Below are positions 1 through 6,341 of a stretch of DNA of 17,337 nucleotides, in pieces. Within the stretch, counting starts at the first letter, position 1. Each line of letters begins with the position of its first letter. The notes below the pieces were generated by a model, which worked only from the letters and a program-made list of their open reading frames with translations, searched no databases and was not told the origin of the DNA. The DNA comes from an uncultured Lachnospiraceae bacterium (GTDB lineage Bacteria; Bacillota; Clostridia; Lachnospirales; Lachnospiraceae). The position numbers were made by a program, and so were the translations under genes. The stretch lies in contig CAJTQG010000057.1 of the NCBI GenBank assembly GCA_910578605.1, positions 1 through 17,337 on the forward strand, written 5' to 3'.

Positions 1-309
1 GCAAAGGATGTTGCGATAATAGTAAAATCAAAAAAAGAAGATGTGGCATATGTATATTGTAATGAATCATATAGGGCGGACAATTTAAAAGAATATTTGC
101 AAGATCATGGAATTGATGAAAATTCAGAGCTTCAAAGAATAGTAATTGAAAAAGTAATTCGTGCGCAAAAAGGAATACATTCATGTTGGTGTATCCAATA
201 CAATGGAACTGCAGTTACAAAAGAGGTTTTGGAGGAAATGTTAATAAATGGAGAGCAAAAAAATGTACTGACCGGAACGAAAGCGATTGGTCTACGGGAT
301 TGGAAATGA
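1..309 (+). CDS. C-terminal fragment, possible adenylation (AMP-binding) enzyme
   Basis: This reading frame is open from the first base of the window, so it is the last 102 residues of a gene that starts upstream. A GTG at 43 is in frame but has no convincing ribosome site, so I do not use it as the start. The order of elements resembles the small C-terminal subdomain of adenylation enzymes: a strand-like KDVAIIV/AYVYCNE pair, then LKEYL (as in the family's LREYL helix), and near the end YNGTAVTKEVLEEML, which recalls the family's PNGKVDRKAL (A10) motif. If that alignment is right, the A10 catalytic lysine is replaced by threonine and the copy may be inactive or may not be an adenylation domain at all. 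The next gene starts inside the stop codon (ATGA). A BtrH-like protein follows, which fits a nonribosomal-peptide-like cluster. The coding call is fairly secure; the family call is weak and rests on motif likeness only. Confidence 0.45.
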   Translation, partial: AKDVAIIVKSKKEDVAYVYCNESYRADNLKEYLQDHGIDENSELQRIVIEKVIRAQKGIHSCWCIQYNGTAVTKEVLEEMLINGEQKNVLTGTKAIGLRDWK

Positions 310-518
310 ATTTAATTGATGAAACCGGTGTGGGTGAGGTGAAACTTACGATTCTGTGTAATGGAAACATCCGTGTAGAAAGAAGTTATTCACGGACTTC
401 GCAGACCTTTGAGTTTGAAAATGGTATAGAATGGGGAACAGAGCTAATAAAGAAATTAAATGAGAAGGAACAAGGAGAGATATGCGAATCATATGTCCGT
501 GGGAATATGAAAAAGTAA
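306..518 (+). CDS. Hypothetical 70-residue protein, translationally coupled
   Basis: I do not recognise this protein. Its ATG overlaps the stop of the preceding gene as ATGA, a common sign of translational coupling. A weak GGGA lies about six bases upstream of the ATG. The 70-residue product is charged and has no signal peptide or membrane segment. It begins MNLIDETGVGEVKL, has a likely beta-rich middle (LTILCNGNIRVERS, TFEFENG) and ends in a lysine/glutamate-rich helix. There is no phosphopantetheine serine motif, so it is not an obvious carrier protein. The frame stays open upstream to 183, but there the upstream gene's frame looks more protein-like. An alternative is that this is the true C-terminus of the upstream protein, separated by a frameshift; the overlap geometry makes a separate gene more likely. 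Confidence 0.5.
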   Translation: MNLIDETGVGEVKLTILCNGNIRVERSYSRTSQTFEFENGIEWGTELIKKLNEKEQGEICESYVRGNMKK

Positions 519-534
519 AGAGAGGAAACAATAA

Positions 535-543
535 ATGAAATAG
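535..543 (+). other. Two-codon ORF ATG-AAA-TAG in frame with the BtrH-like gene
   Basis: An ATG at 535 sits eight bases after a good ribosome site (AGAGGA, 521-526) but reaches TAG after one further codon. It is in the same frame as the ATG at 559, and a second ribosome site (AGAGGA, 547-552) lies between them. It could be a minimal leader for re-initiation, or a former start codon lost to a nonsense change. I see no way to choose from the sequence alone. Confidence 0.3.
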
Positions 544-558
544 AAAAGAGGAATATAT

Positions 559-2193
559 ATGCTGCAGGTTTCGGTGATTCACAATAATATTGCCAACTGT
601 TTTATACCCGTGTGCATGGAAAACGTAATATCCATGTATTGTGAGTATATGGGGTTGGAATATCAGGCAATTTTTACCCAGGCATACACCTTTCGTTTTG
701 ATAAAACAATGTGCGCCAGCGGCAGAATTGCAGATGGATTAAGTGTAAGGTATGATTGCTTTGCATGGTTAGAAAGCTTATATCAGATAAAAGTGAGGAA
801 AAAATCATTTTTATTTTTTTCCTCCATGATTTCATATTTATCAAAAAATATAGAAAACAATAACCCATGTATTATCCACATGGATTCCTATTATTTAAGG
901 TGGAGCAGTTTTTTTCAAAAGGAGCACACGCTTCATTATGTATTGGTAATAGATGTCAATAGGGAAGAAAAAACAATTACAGTGATTGATTCCATTGACA
1001 CAGACAAGCCAGAGAACATATCTTTTGAGGAACTTAAACTAGGATGCAGCTTTGTTTTAAAACTGCAGCCACCGTCTAAGCCTGTGAAAATTAATCAGCG
1101 CTCGTTGGAGCAGGCTGTGTTGAAGGGAAGCTATGAGGTGATAGACGCTGCAAGATTTCAGGAAATGGAGGAGTTTGGGGAGGCATTTTTACAGATGTTT
1201 TCTCCGGATGTAGAATTTCGGGATAAACATAATGTGGCTTTGATGGCGACGGAAAAAATGGTGGACGAGCTTAGGAAAACGATTAAGGGAATTAATTTGT
1301 TTGTTCTGTGGATGATGTGGCGGGATAAACATACAGAAATTCCACGCTTTCGTGACGCTGTCATTCGTTATCGGCAGGTGATGAGCCGATGGAATTTGTT
1401 TATTAATATCCTTTACAAGAAAAGCTTGACAGGATGGGAAGACAATTTTTATCAGAAGGCATATGATATCATTATGGAAATTACCGGTCTGGAGCAGGAA
1501 GCATATCAATCTTTTATCCATGCATTAAAGGCGGAAGATTCAAGTGATGGAAAATTTCAGGAGGAAAATGAATATATCTGTACAATGCCAGGCGGGAATC
1601 CGCTGAACGGTGGGATGGATGAAGGGAAAATTTTTATTCCCGTGGATTTGCATGCATGGATGAATAACAAGGGATTTTGTGAAGAGACAGAGAGAAAATC
1701 ACAGGAATGTGTAAATCTTACAGGAGCGGGGGAATATTTTGTGTGGGACAAACAGCCGGAGAGGCAGTTTGAAGTTGACGGAGTTCCGCTTATCTTAGAA
1801 ACAAAACAAGGGTGTGATAATATGATATGCAAGGGGCAAAGGCTTAGACTGACGGAAATGGGAGAGAACAGAAAAATACAGGCAATCGCCTTGATTTGCT
1901 GCACAGAGTGGGGAGCGTCGTGGGAGAGAATAGCATGTAGGAAGAAAGATGGGACAGTCAAACATATTCCTATTTTCATAAAGGATATTGCACAGTGTGA
2001 GGAGGAAAATGCCTGCTTGTTTGGAAGGACATACGGGAGTGAGGGGGAAGTGATTTTGCAGCGGTCGGCAGTATTTGTGGAGCAATTACATTTTACAGGA
2101 GATGCAGGGGAAGATTTGCAGGAAATGATATTGCCAAATGCGGAGAATGTACATATTCTTGCCATTACTTTGATAGGAGAAAATAAAGTATAG
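559..2193 (+). CDS. BtrH-like N-terminal domain protein with C-terminal beta-sandwich-like domain
   Basis: This 544-residue protein has three parts. Residues 1-170 resemble the N-terminal domain of butirosin biosynthesis protein H (BtrH), a papain-like fold. Cys14 (in NCF), His126 (in TLHYVLV) and Asp144 (in VIDS) are placed like a Cys-His-Asp triad. BtrH itself transfers an acyl group from a carrier protein to an aminoglycoside, and relatives occur near nonribosomal peptide genes. Residues 180-325 are probably helical. Residues 355-540 (PVDLHAWMNNKGF, FEVDGVPLIL, LICCTEWG, KKDGTVKHIPI and a final VHILAITL) look like a galactose-binding-like beta-sandwich seen at the end of some bacterial proteins. 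There is no signal peptide, so it is likely cytoplasmic. ATG at 559 is preceded by AGAGGA at 547-552. The likely role is acyl transfer or peptide release in a small-molecule pathway, by family likeness and context; the substrate is unknown. Confidence 0.65.
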   Translation: MLQVSVIHNNIANCFIPVCMENVISMYCEYMGLEYQAIFTQAYTFRFDKTMCASGRIADGLSVRYDCFAWLESLYQIKVRKKSFLFFSSMISYLSKNIENNNPCIIHMDSYYLRWSSFFQKEHTLHYVLVIDVNREEKTITVIDSIDTDKPENISFEELKLGCSFVLKLQPPSKPVKINQRSLEQAVLKGSYEVIDAARFQEMEEFGEAFLQMFSPDVEFRDKHNVALMATEKMVDELRKTIKGINLFVLWMMWRDKHTEIPRFRDAVIRYRQVMSRWNLFINILYKKSLTGWEDNFYQKAYDIIMEITGLEQEAYQSFIHALKAEDSSDGKFQEENEYICTMPGGNPLNGGMDEGKIFIPVDLHAWMNNKGFCEETERKSQECVNLTGAGEYFVWDKQPERQFEVDGVPLILETKQGCDNMICKGQRLRLTEMGENRKIQAIALICCTEWGASWERIACRKKDGTVKHIPIFIKDIAQCEEENACLFGRTYGSEGEVILQRSAVFVEQLHFTGDAGEDLQEMILPNAENVHILAITLIGENKV

Positions 2194-2249
2194 ATAAAAA
2201 ATATGGTAAATGGATATAAAATGAAAATAAAGAATGGAAGTAGATAATA

Positions 2250-2279
2250 AAATATAGGAAGTATAAATATAGGAAGTAT
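2250..2279. repeat. Perfect 15-bp tandem duplication
   Basis: The unit AAATATAGGAAGTAT occurs twice in direct succession (2250-2264 and 2265-2279). It lies in the 2194-2308 gap after the BtrH-like gene, just before the tRNA promoter. The rest of this gap is AT-rich and I see no terminator for the upstream gene in it. The duplication may be simple replication slippage. Confidence 0.7.
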
Positions 2280-2308
2280 GCTGTAGTAAAATTTTCTTGA
2301 ATTAGGCA

Positions 2309-2337
2309 TTGACATTTTGGGAAGTATCCGTTAAAAT
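2309..2337 (+). promoter_or_regulatory. Promoter of the tRNA-Gly gene
   Basis: A perfect -35 TTGACA (2309-2314) is followed after 17 bases by a near-perfect -10 TAAAAT (2332-2337). Transcription would begin near 2344, about 56 bases before the mature tRNA. This is a strong sigma-A type promoter, as expected for a stable RNA gene. Confidence 0.8.
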
Positions 2338-2361
2338 ATTATTTGTTCGCAAGCTGCGGAT

Positions 2362-2397
2362 GCAATTATAAGATATCATTTGTCAATATCTTATTGC
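2362..2397 (+). promoter_or_regulatory. Hairpin in the 5' leader of pre-tRNA-Gly
   Basis: ATAAGATAT (2368-2376) pairs perfectly with ATATCTTAT (2386-2394) around a nine-base loop. A further GCA/TGC pairing at the base (2362-2364 with 2395-2397) leaves a three-base bulge on the 5' side. The hairpin ends two bases before the mature tRNA 5' end, so it would stack next to the RNase P cleavage site. Confidence 0.55.
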
Positions 2398-2399
2398 AA

Positions 2400-2470
2400 G
2401 CGGGTGTAGTTCAATGGTAGAACACTAGCCTTCCAAGCTAGATACGTGGGTTCGATTCCCATCACCCGCT
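2400..2470 (+). tRNA. tRNA-Gly (anticodon TCC)
   Basis: The cloverleaf can be folded by eye. The acceptor stem is GCGGGTG (2400-2406) with CACCCGC (2463-2469), and the discriminator base is T2470. The anticodon stem CTAGC/GCTAG (2425-2429/2437-2441) encloses the loop CTTCCAA, giving anticodon TCC at 2432-2434, which reads GGA/GGG glycine codons. The T-loop GGTTCGATTCC is typical. The 3' CCA is not encoded and must be added after transcription. The gene stands alone, with its own promoter and a T-run directly after it. Confidence 0.95.
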
Positions 2471-2528
2471 TTTTTAATGCATAAAAGCTTTTCATGGCAA
2501 AACTCTTTGTGAATATTGTAAATACAGA

Positions 2529-2556
2529 GCATAACCGCAGATGGTTATGCTTTTTT
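2529..2556 (+). terminator. Rho-independent terminator downstream of tRNA-Gly
   Basis: An 8-bp perfect stem, GCATAACC (2529-2536) with GGTTATGC (2543-2550), has a six-base loop and is followed by six T (2551-2556). It would end transcription from the tRNA promoter and insulate the radical SAM gene. The T-run straight after the tRNA (2471-2475) has no hairpin of its own other than the tRNA acceptor stem. Confidence 0.88.
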
Positions 2557-2560
2557 ATCA

Positions 2561-2594
2561 TTGTTAAGGAATATTTATTGTTAAAGAATATTCA
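2561..2594. repeat. Imperfect 17-bp tandem repeat
   Basis: TTGTTAAGGAATATTTA (2561-2577) is followed directly by TTGTTAAAGAATATTCA (2578-2594), and a third partial copy begins TTGTTGA at 2595. The third partial copy runs into the -35 region of the following promoter. Confidence 0.6.
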
Positions 2595-2597
2595 TTG

Positions 2598-2625
2598 TTG
2601 AAAAGGAAAGACCATTTGATACAAT
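2598..2625 (+). promoter_or_regulatory. Candidate promoter for the radical SAM gene
   Basis: TTGAAA (2598-2603) and TACAAT (2620-2625) are separated by 16 bases, close to the sigma-A consensus. The predicted start near 2632 leaves an 80-odd base untranslated leader. The promoter lies right after the tRNA terminator and at the end of the 17-bp tandem repeat. Confidence 0.55.
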
Positions 2626-2715
2626 AAAAATGTTTTGCAGGATGTGCACAAGTATAAACTTTTAAAAAGGGTTTTGCGGATGCGAATAGAAAATAAGGTA
2701 AAAGGGTGAAATAAT

Positions 2716-4629
2716 TTGGATAGAATGACACAGAAAAAAGGAAACGTACTGCTGGTGGCAATAAATGCAAAATATATACATTCCAATCTTGCTGTGCATT
2801 GTTTGCGTGCATATGCTTTCGCAAACGGCAGGGGGCAAGCTCAGATTGATATAGCGGAATATACAATCAATCATTTGCCCGATGATATTTTGCAGGATAT
2901 TTACAGGCGCAGACCAGATATGATATGCTTCTCCTGCTATATTTGGAATATAGAATATATAAAAGAATTGATTGGAGAATTTCATAAAATTCTGCCGAAG
3001 TGCAGGATTTGGCTGGGGGGACCGGAGGTATCCTACAGGGCAAAGGAATTTTTGGAGCAGTTTGTTATGGTAAAGGGAGTGATGAAGGGGGAGGGGGAAG
3101 AAACCTTTACGCAGTTGCTGGATAGCTTTGCTGTGAGCAGGGAAATGCAAAATGAGAAAGCAAAAGATAAAGTCGGGGAGGATAATAAAAAGGAGGACAA
3201 TAAAAAGGAAGGCAATATAGATAAAGACAAAAATATAGAAGGCTCATGGGATGAAATGCTGCAGAACATAGAGGGAATTACATACAGGGATTCGGCAGGG
3301 GTGATTTGGGAAAATCCTTTTCGAAAGCCTTTGGATTTAGATGATATTCCCTTCGTGTATGAGGATTTCAAAAAGTTTGAAAATAAAATTCTTTATTATG
3401 AGAGCAGCCGTGGATGTCCCTTTTCCTGCAGCTACTGTCTCTCCTCCATCGACAAAAAGCTTCGATTTCGCAGTATAGAAAAGGTGAAGCAGGAGCTTCA
3501 ATATTTTTTGGATGCCAAGGTTCCCCAGGTAAAATTTGTGGATAGAACATTTAACTGCAACCATAAACATGCATTGGCTATTTGGAAATATTTGCTGGAG
3601 CACGACAACGGCATTACGAATTTTCATTTTGAAGTGTCAGCAGATTTGTTGAATGAGCAGGAGCTTCATCTATTGGGGCAAATGCGAAAGGGGCTGGTAC
3701 AGCTGGAGATAGGAGTTCAATCTACCAATGAGAGGACGATAGAGGAAATCCATAGAACTATGAATGTTGACAGGCTTCAAGCTGTAGTCAGGCACATAAA
3801 ACAACAAAAGAATATCCATCAGCATTTAGATTTGATTGCGGGACTTCCCTGGGAGGACTTCCAATCCTTTGCAAAGTCTTTTAACCAAGTGTATGCCATG
3901 AAGCCAGAGCAATTGCAGCTAGGCTTTTTGAAGGTGTTATCCGGTTCATATATGCAGGAGCACCAACAGGAATACGGTCTTGTATGCAAGGATAAACCTC
4001 CCTATGAGGTGCTGTTTACGAACTGGCTTTCTTATGAGGAGGTGATGGTTCTCAAAGGGGTGGAGGAGGTAGTGGAGCTCTATTATAACTCAGGTCAATT
4101 TGTTTACACCATGGAGGAGCTTGAGAAATACTATGAAACTCCTTTCCAAATGTATGAGAAATTAGCAGGGTATTATGAGAGACATTATGAGAAATCTATG
4201 AAGCATTCTCGTGTCAGCAGATATGAAATCTTATTAAGTTTTATAGAAGAGGAGCTGGAGGAGAGGGGGATTTTTCGCCAGCTGCTGACATTGGACTTGT
4301 ACCTTCGGGAAAATTGTAAGAGCAGACCTGCATTTGCGCCAAATCAGGATAGATATAAGGATCAGATACGAATGATATTGCAGCAGGAGGCAAAAGCCCA
4401 TAAGTATCTGTGGGGCTATGAGGGGTATTCTTATCGCCAGCTTCACAATATGGTTCATGTGGAAGTGTTTGATGCAAACCTTTTTTCGCCGGATTTGCTT
4501 GAAAAGCTAAAGGGAGAGAAAACTTTGAATCACTCTGGAATGTTATTTTGTCTGTTTGATTATCAAAACAGAGATGTATTTTATAATCAGGCAAAGGTAG
4601 TTGTAGTGGAGGAGAAAGAAGAATATTGA
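2716..4629 (+). CDS. B12-binding-domain radical SAM protein (DUF4080 type)
   Basis: This 637-residue protein has an N-terminal Rossmann-like cobalamin-binding-type domain (about residues 8-140, with VLLVAINAKYIHSNLA and IWLGGPEV), a linker, and a radical SAM core from about residue 205. The core carries the CX3CX2C cluster motif, Cys234, Cys238 and Cys241 in SSRGCPFSCSYC, which binds the [4Fe-4S] cluster used to cleave S-adenosylmethionine. I see no DxHxxG motif, so a classic base-off cobalamin mode is doubtful. The C-terminal 200 residues match the DUF4080 extension by general character. The substrate is unknown; members are presumed modifying enzymes in the cytoplasm. Residues 147-178 form a lysine/aspartate-rich insertion with a tandem DNKKE repeat. 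The TTG start at 2716 is preferred because AGGGTG (2703-2708) lies seven bases upstream; an ATG at 2725 is the alternative. Confidence 0.88.
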   Translation: MDRMTQKKGNVLLVAINAKYIHSNLAVHCLRAYAFANGRGQAQIDIAEYTINHLPDDILQDIYRRRPDMICFSCYIWNIEYIKELIGEFHKILPKCRIWLGGPEVSYRAKEFLEQFVMVKGVMKGEGEETFTQLLDSFAVSREMQNEKAKDKVGEDNKKEDNKKEGNIDKDKNIEGSWDEMLQNIEGITYRDSAGVIWENPFRKPLDLDDIPFVYEDFKKFENKILYYESSRGCPFSCSYCLSSIDKKLRFRSIEKVKQELQYFLDAKVPQVKFVDRTFNCNHKHALAIWKYLLEHDNGITNFHFEVSADLLNEQELHLLGQMRKGLVQLEIGVQSTNERTIEEIHRTMNVDRLQAVVRHIKQQKNIHQHLDLIAGLPWEDFQSFAKSFNQVYAMKPEQLQLGFLKVLSGSYMQEHQQEYGLVCKDKPPYEVLFTNWLSYEEVMVLKGVEEVVELYYNSGQFVYTMEELEKYYETPFQMYEKLAGYYERHYEKSMKHSRVSRYEILLSFIEEELEERGIFRQLLTLDLYLRENCKSRPAFAPNQDRYKDQIRMILQQEAKAHKYLWGYEGYSYRQLHNMVHVEVFDANLFSPDLLEKLKGEKTLNHSGMLFCLFDYQNRDVFYNQAKVVVVEEKEEY

Positions 4630-4661
4630 GTAACCTATGAGAACAAAATGGAGGAAGAATA

Positions 4662-5372
4662 TTGATTGACAATTATGTGTGCGTAGATATAGAGACTACC
4701 GGCTTGAGCAAGGATAAAGACAGCATTGTGGAAATCGGAGCTATAAAGGTAGTGGATGGAAAGAAAAAAGAAGTATTTGAACAGCTTATCAATCCAGAGA
4801 GAAAAATGCCAAGCGGGGCAATGATGGTAACAGGGATCACAGATGATATGCTGGAGGATAAGCCAACCATTGAACAAGTGATGCCCCAATTTGTAACATT
4901 TTGTCAGGGGTATCCTCTGCTTGGACACAATGTTTCCTTTGATTATGGATTTTTAAAGACAAATGCAGCAAGGTTAAAGCTGAATTGGAGTGCGTCCTGT
5001 ATGGATACGCTGAAAATTGCAAAGAAGTATTTGCCCCAGCTGCCCAGCAGAAAATTGGAGTATTTGTGCGATTATTTTGATATCATAGATGAGCATCATC
5101 ACCGTGCCATGAATGATGCGCAGATTACAATAGCTCTCTATCAAATACTTGCAGAGCGGTTTTATCAGGAGGGAAGTTCTGTGTTTGTCCCTGAAATTTT
5201 GGAAGTGAAAGTGAAAAAGCAGGAAAGTATTACATGGAAGCAGAAAAAATTTCTCAATGATTTATTGGAAAGGCAAGGACTTCACCCTAATTTTTTGCTG
5301 GATGAAATGACAAAGAGTGAAGCCTCCTATGCCATTGATATGATCTTGTCAGGAAGAGGAAATCAACTGTAA
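4662..5372 (+). CDS. DEDDh 3'-5' exonuclease (DNA polymerase III epsilon-like)
   Basis: The 236-residue protein is a single-domain proofreading-type exonuclease with an extra C-terminal segment. The DEDDh residues are visible: Asp9 and Glu11 in VDIETTG, Asp94 in GHNVSFDYGFL, and His147 and Asp152 in HRAMNDA. Such enzymes remove nucleotides from DNA 3' ends with two metal ions. Residues 188-232 (ITWKQKKFLNDLL and TKSEASYAIDMIL) resemble a small helical module found at the end of related clostridial exonucleases. It starts with TTG, supported by GGAGGA (4650-4655) six bases upstream. It lies 32 bases after the radical SAM gene and is probably co-transcribed with it. It lacks polymerase or helicase domains, so it is not PolC or DinG. 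A repair role is inferred. Confidence 0.88.
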   Translation: MIDNYVCVDIETTGLSKDKDSIVEIGAIKVVDGKKKEVFEQLINPERKMPSGAMMVTGITDDMLEDKPTIEQVMPQFVTFCQGYPLLGHNVSFDYGFLKTNAARLKLNWSASCMDTLKIAKKYLPQLPSRKLEYLCDYFDIIDEHHHRAMNDAQITIALYQILAERFYQEGSSVFVPEILEVKVKKQESITWKQKKFLNDLLERQGLHPNFLLDEMTKSEASYAIDMILSGRGNQL

Positions 5373-5401
5373 AAGAATTGCTCTATCTGGCAAAAGACAA
5401 A

Positions 5402-6037
5402 TCAGGATATGTTTTGTTCCGACGAGAGCTGGCTCATCAAATATGTTAATATAGGGCGCTGGGTGATAGTGTTAAGCTGCAGGGCAGCAGTTACCAAATC
5501 CTGAATTTTATCAGGGGTATTTTCCTGTTGGTACAGTGAGCATAAAAGCTTATAATGTCCGCTGACATCTGTTTGGCATTCAATACCAAATTCCAGTACA
5601 CAGATGGCTTCCTTGGTGAAACCTTCTTTGGAAAGAGCCGTTCCCCACTGATAGAGCAGTCGTACTAAATCTGTATAATTTTGGTCATACTCTGACAGGA
5701 GGGAAAGGTTGGCGGCGCCGTACTCTAATTTTAAATCTGTGTTAGTAATACCAGAAAAATTTACAATCTTTTTGTCTGATAATTTTTCGATTTCTGTCTC
5801 ATATTTTTTGAACTTTTCATTATTTTTGTGAAAAAGAGGTAGGGTTTCTGTTGGAATTGTGATATAATGCAAGCTGTCTAAAGATTTTTTGCGGGTAGTG
5901 TTGGCGGCTAACTCCTTATTCCAAAAATCCTCCTGCTCTTTTCGGGAGGAGTGGGTGTGTTTCTTTAGTTTGTAAGTTAACAGGACAAGAAATACAAGGA
6001 TACAGCCGGATATGGGATTGATAAAAAAATGAATCAT
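5402..6037 (-). CDS. Membrane-anchored hypothetical protein with TPR-like C-terminus
   Basis: I do not recognise a named family. The 211-residue product begins with one hydrophobic helix (about residues 8-23, ISGCILVFLVLLTY) followed by a lysine/histidine stretch (KLKKHTHSSRK), so it is probably anchored with the N-terminus outside and the bulk in the cytoplasm. Residues 40-90 are charged and may be partly helical. Residues 105-205 (LVRLLYQWGTALSKEGF, AICVLEFGIE, HYKLLCSLYQQ) have the paired-helix look of tetratricopeptide repeats, which mediate protein contacts. ATG at 6037 has AAGGAGA upstream (plus-strand 6046-6052). It converges on the exonuclease gene with only 29 bases between the stops, and I see no clear terminator in that gap. 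Confidence 0.8.
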   Translation of the reverse strand: MIHFFINPISGCILVFLVLLTYKLKKHTHSSRKEQEDFWNKELAANTTRKKSLDSLHYITIPTETLPLFHKNNEKFKKYETEIEKLSDKKIVNFSGITNTDLKLEYGAANLSLLSEYDQNYTDLVRLLYQWGTALSKEGFTKEAICVLEFGIECQTDVSGHYKLLCSLYQQENTPDKIQDLVTAALQLNTITQRPILTYLMSQLSSEQNIS

Positions 6038-6106
6038 AACAATATTCTCCTTTTGATTTTTAGTAATATTCTGTTATCAACTGCTGCTGGCAAATATAGC
6101 TTCCCA

Positions 6107-6174
6107 CCATATAGATTTATAAAAACGGTCTTTATTAATCAAGCTTGAACTGTTCGTTTTGTATAAATCTCCAT
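6107..6174. repeat. Nested inverted repeat in the intergenic region
   Basis: AGATTTATAAAAACG (6113-6127) is almost the reverse complement of CGTTTTGTATAAATCT (6155-6170), with one extra base in the right arm. CCAT (6107-6110) and its palindromic partner ATGG (6172-6175) extend the pairing after a mismatch. The 27-base loop holds a perfect 10-bp palindrome TCAAGCTTGA (6139-6148). It lies between the divergent genes that start at 6037 (minus) and 6234 (plus). A weak minus-strand promoter (TTGATT, 6142-6137; TATAAA, 6121-6116; 15-base spacer) falls inside it. It may be an operator or a structured leader. Confidence 0.5.
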
Positions 6175-6233
6175 GGCTGTGAATAGTTGCAAATTATATA
6201 AAATAAACAATATTATAGAAAAGAGGAAAAGAA

Positions 6234-6341
6234 ATGATAAATATTCATAATCCAAAAACAAAAAGAACTATTTCAGGCATTATTGCGGTGATTATTATTT
6301 TGGCAATGGTACTAACTATGCTGCTTCCTGCTATCACCTAA
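6234..6341 (+). CDS. Small single-pass membrane protein (35 residues)
   Basis: The ATG at 6234 is preceded by AGAGGA (6222-6227) with a six-base gap, a proper ribosome site. The product starts MINIHNPKTKRTISG, a short basic cytoplasmic tail, and continues with a hydrophobic helix of about 20 residues (IIAVIIILAMVLTMLLPAIT) to the end. It looks like the many tiny tail-anchored or N-in membrane proteins with an LAMVLxMLLP-like end that are widespread in Clostridia; their function is unknown. No confident promoter is visible directly upstream. The clear ribosome site and the match to that general pattern make translation likely. Confidence 0.65.
   Translation: MINIHNPKTKRTISGIIAVIIILAMVLTMLLPAIT

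Noticed and set aside
1557..2315. Minus-strand reading frame of 252 residues
   Set aside because: It lies antisense to the BtrH-like gene, whose frame has recognisable domains, and it has a biased serine/cysteine/isoleucine composition without any motif.
2662..3150. Minus-strand frame of 162 residues
   Set aside because: It is antisense to the radical SAM gene start and lacks any domain or supported start.
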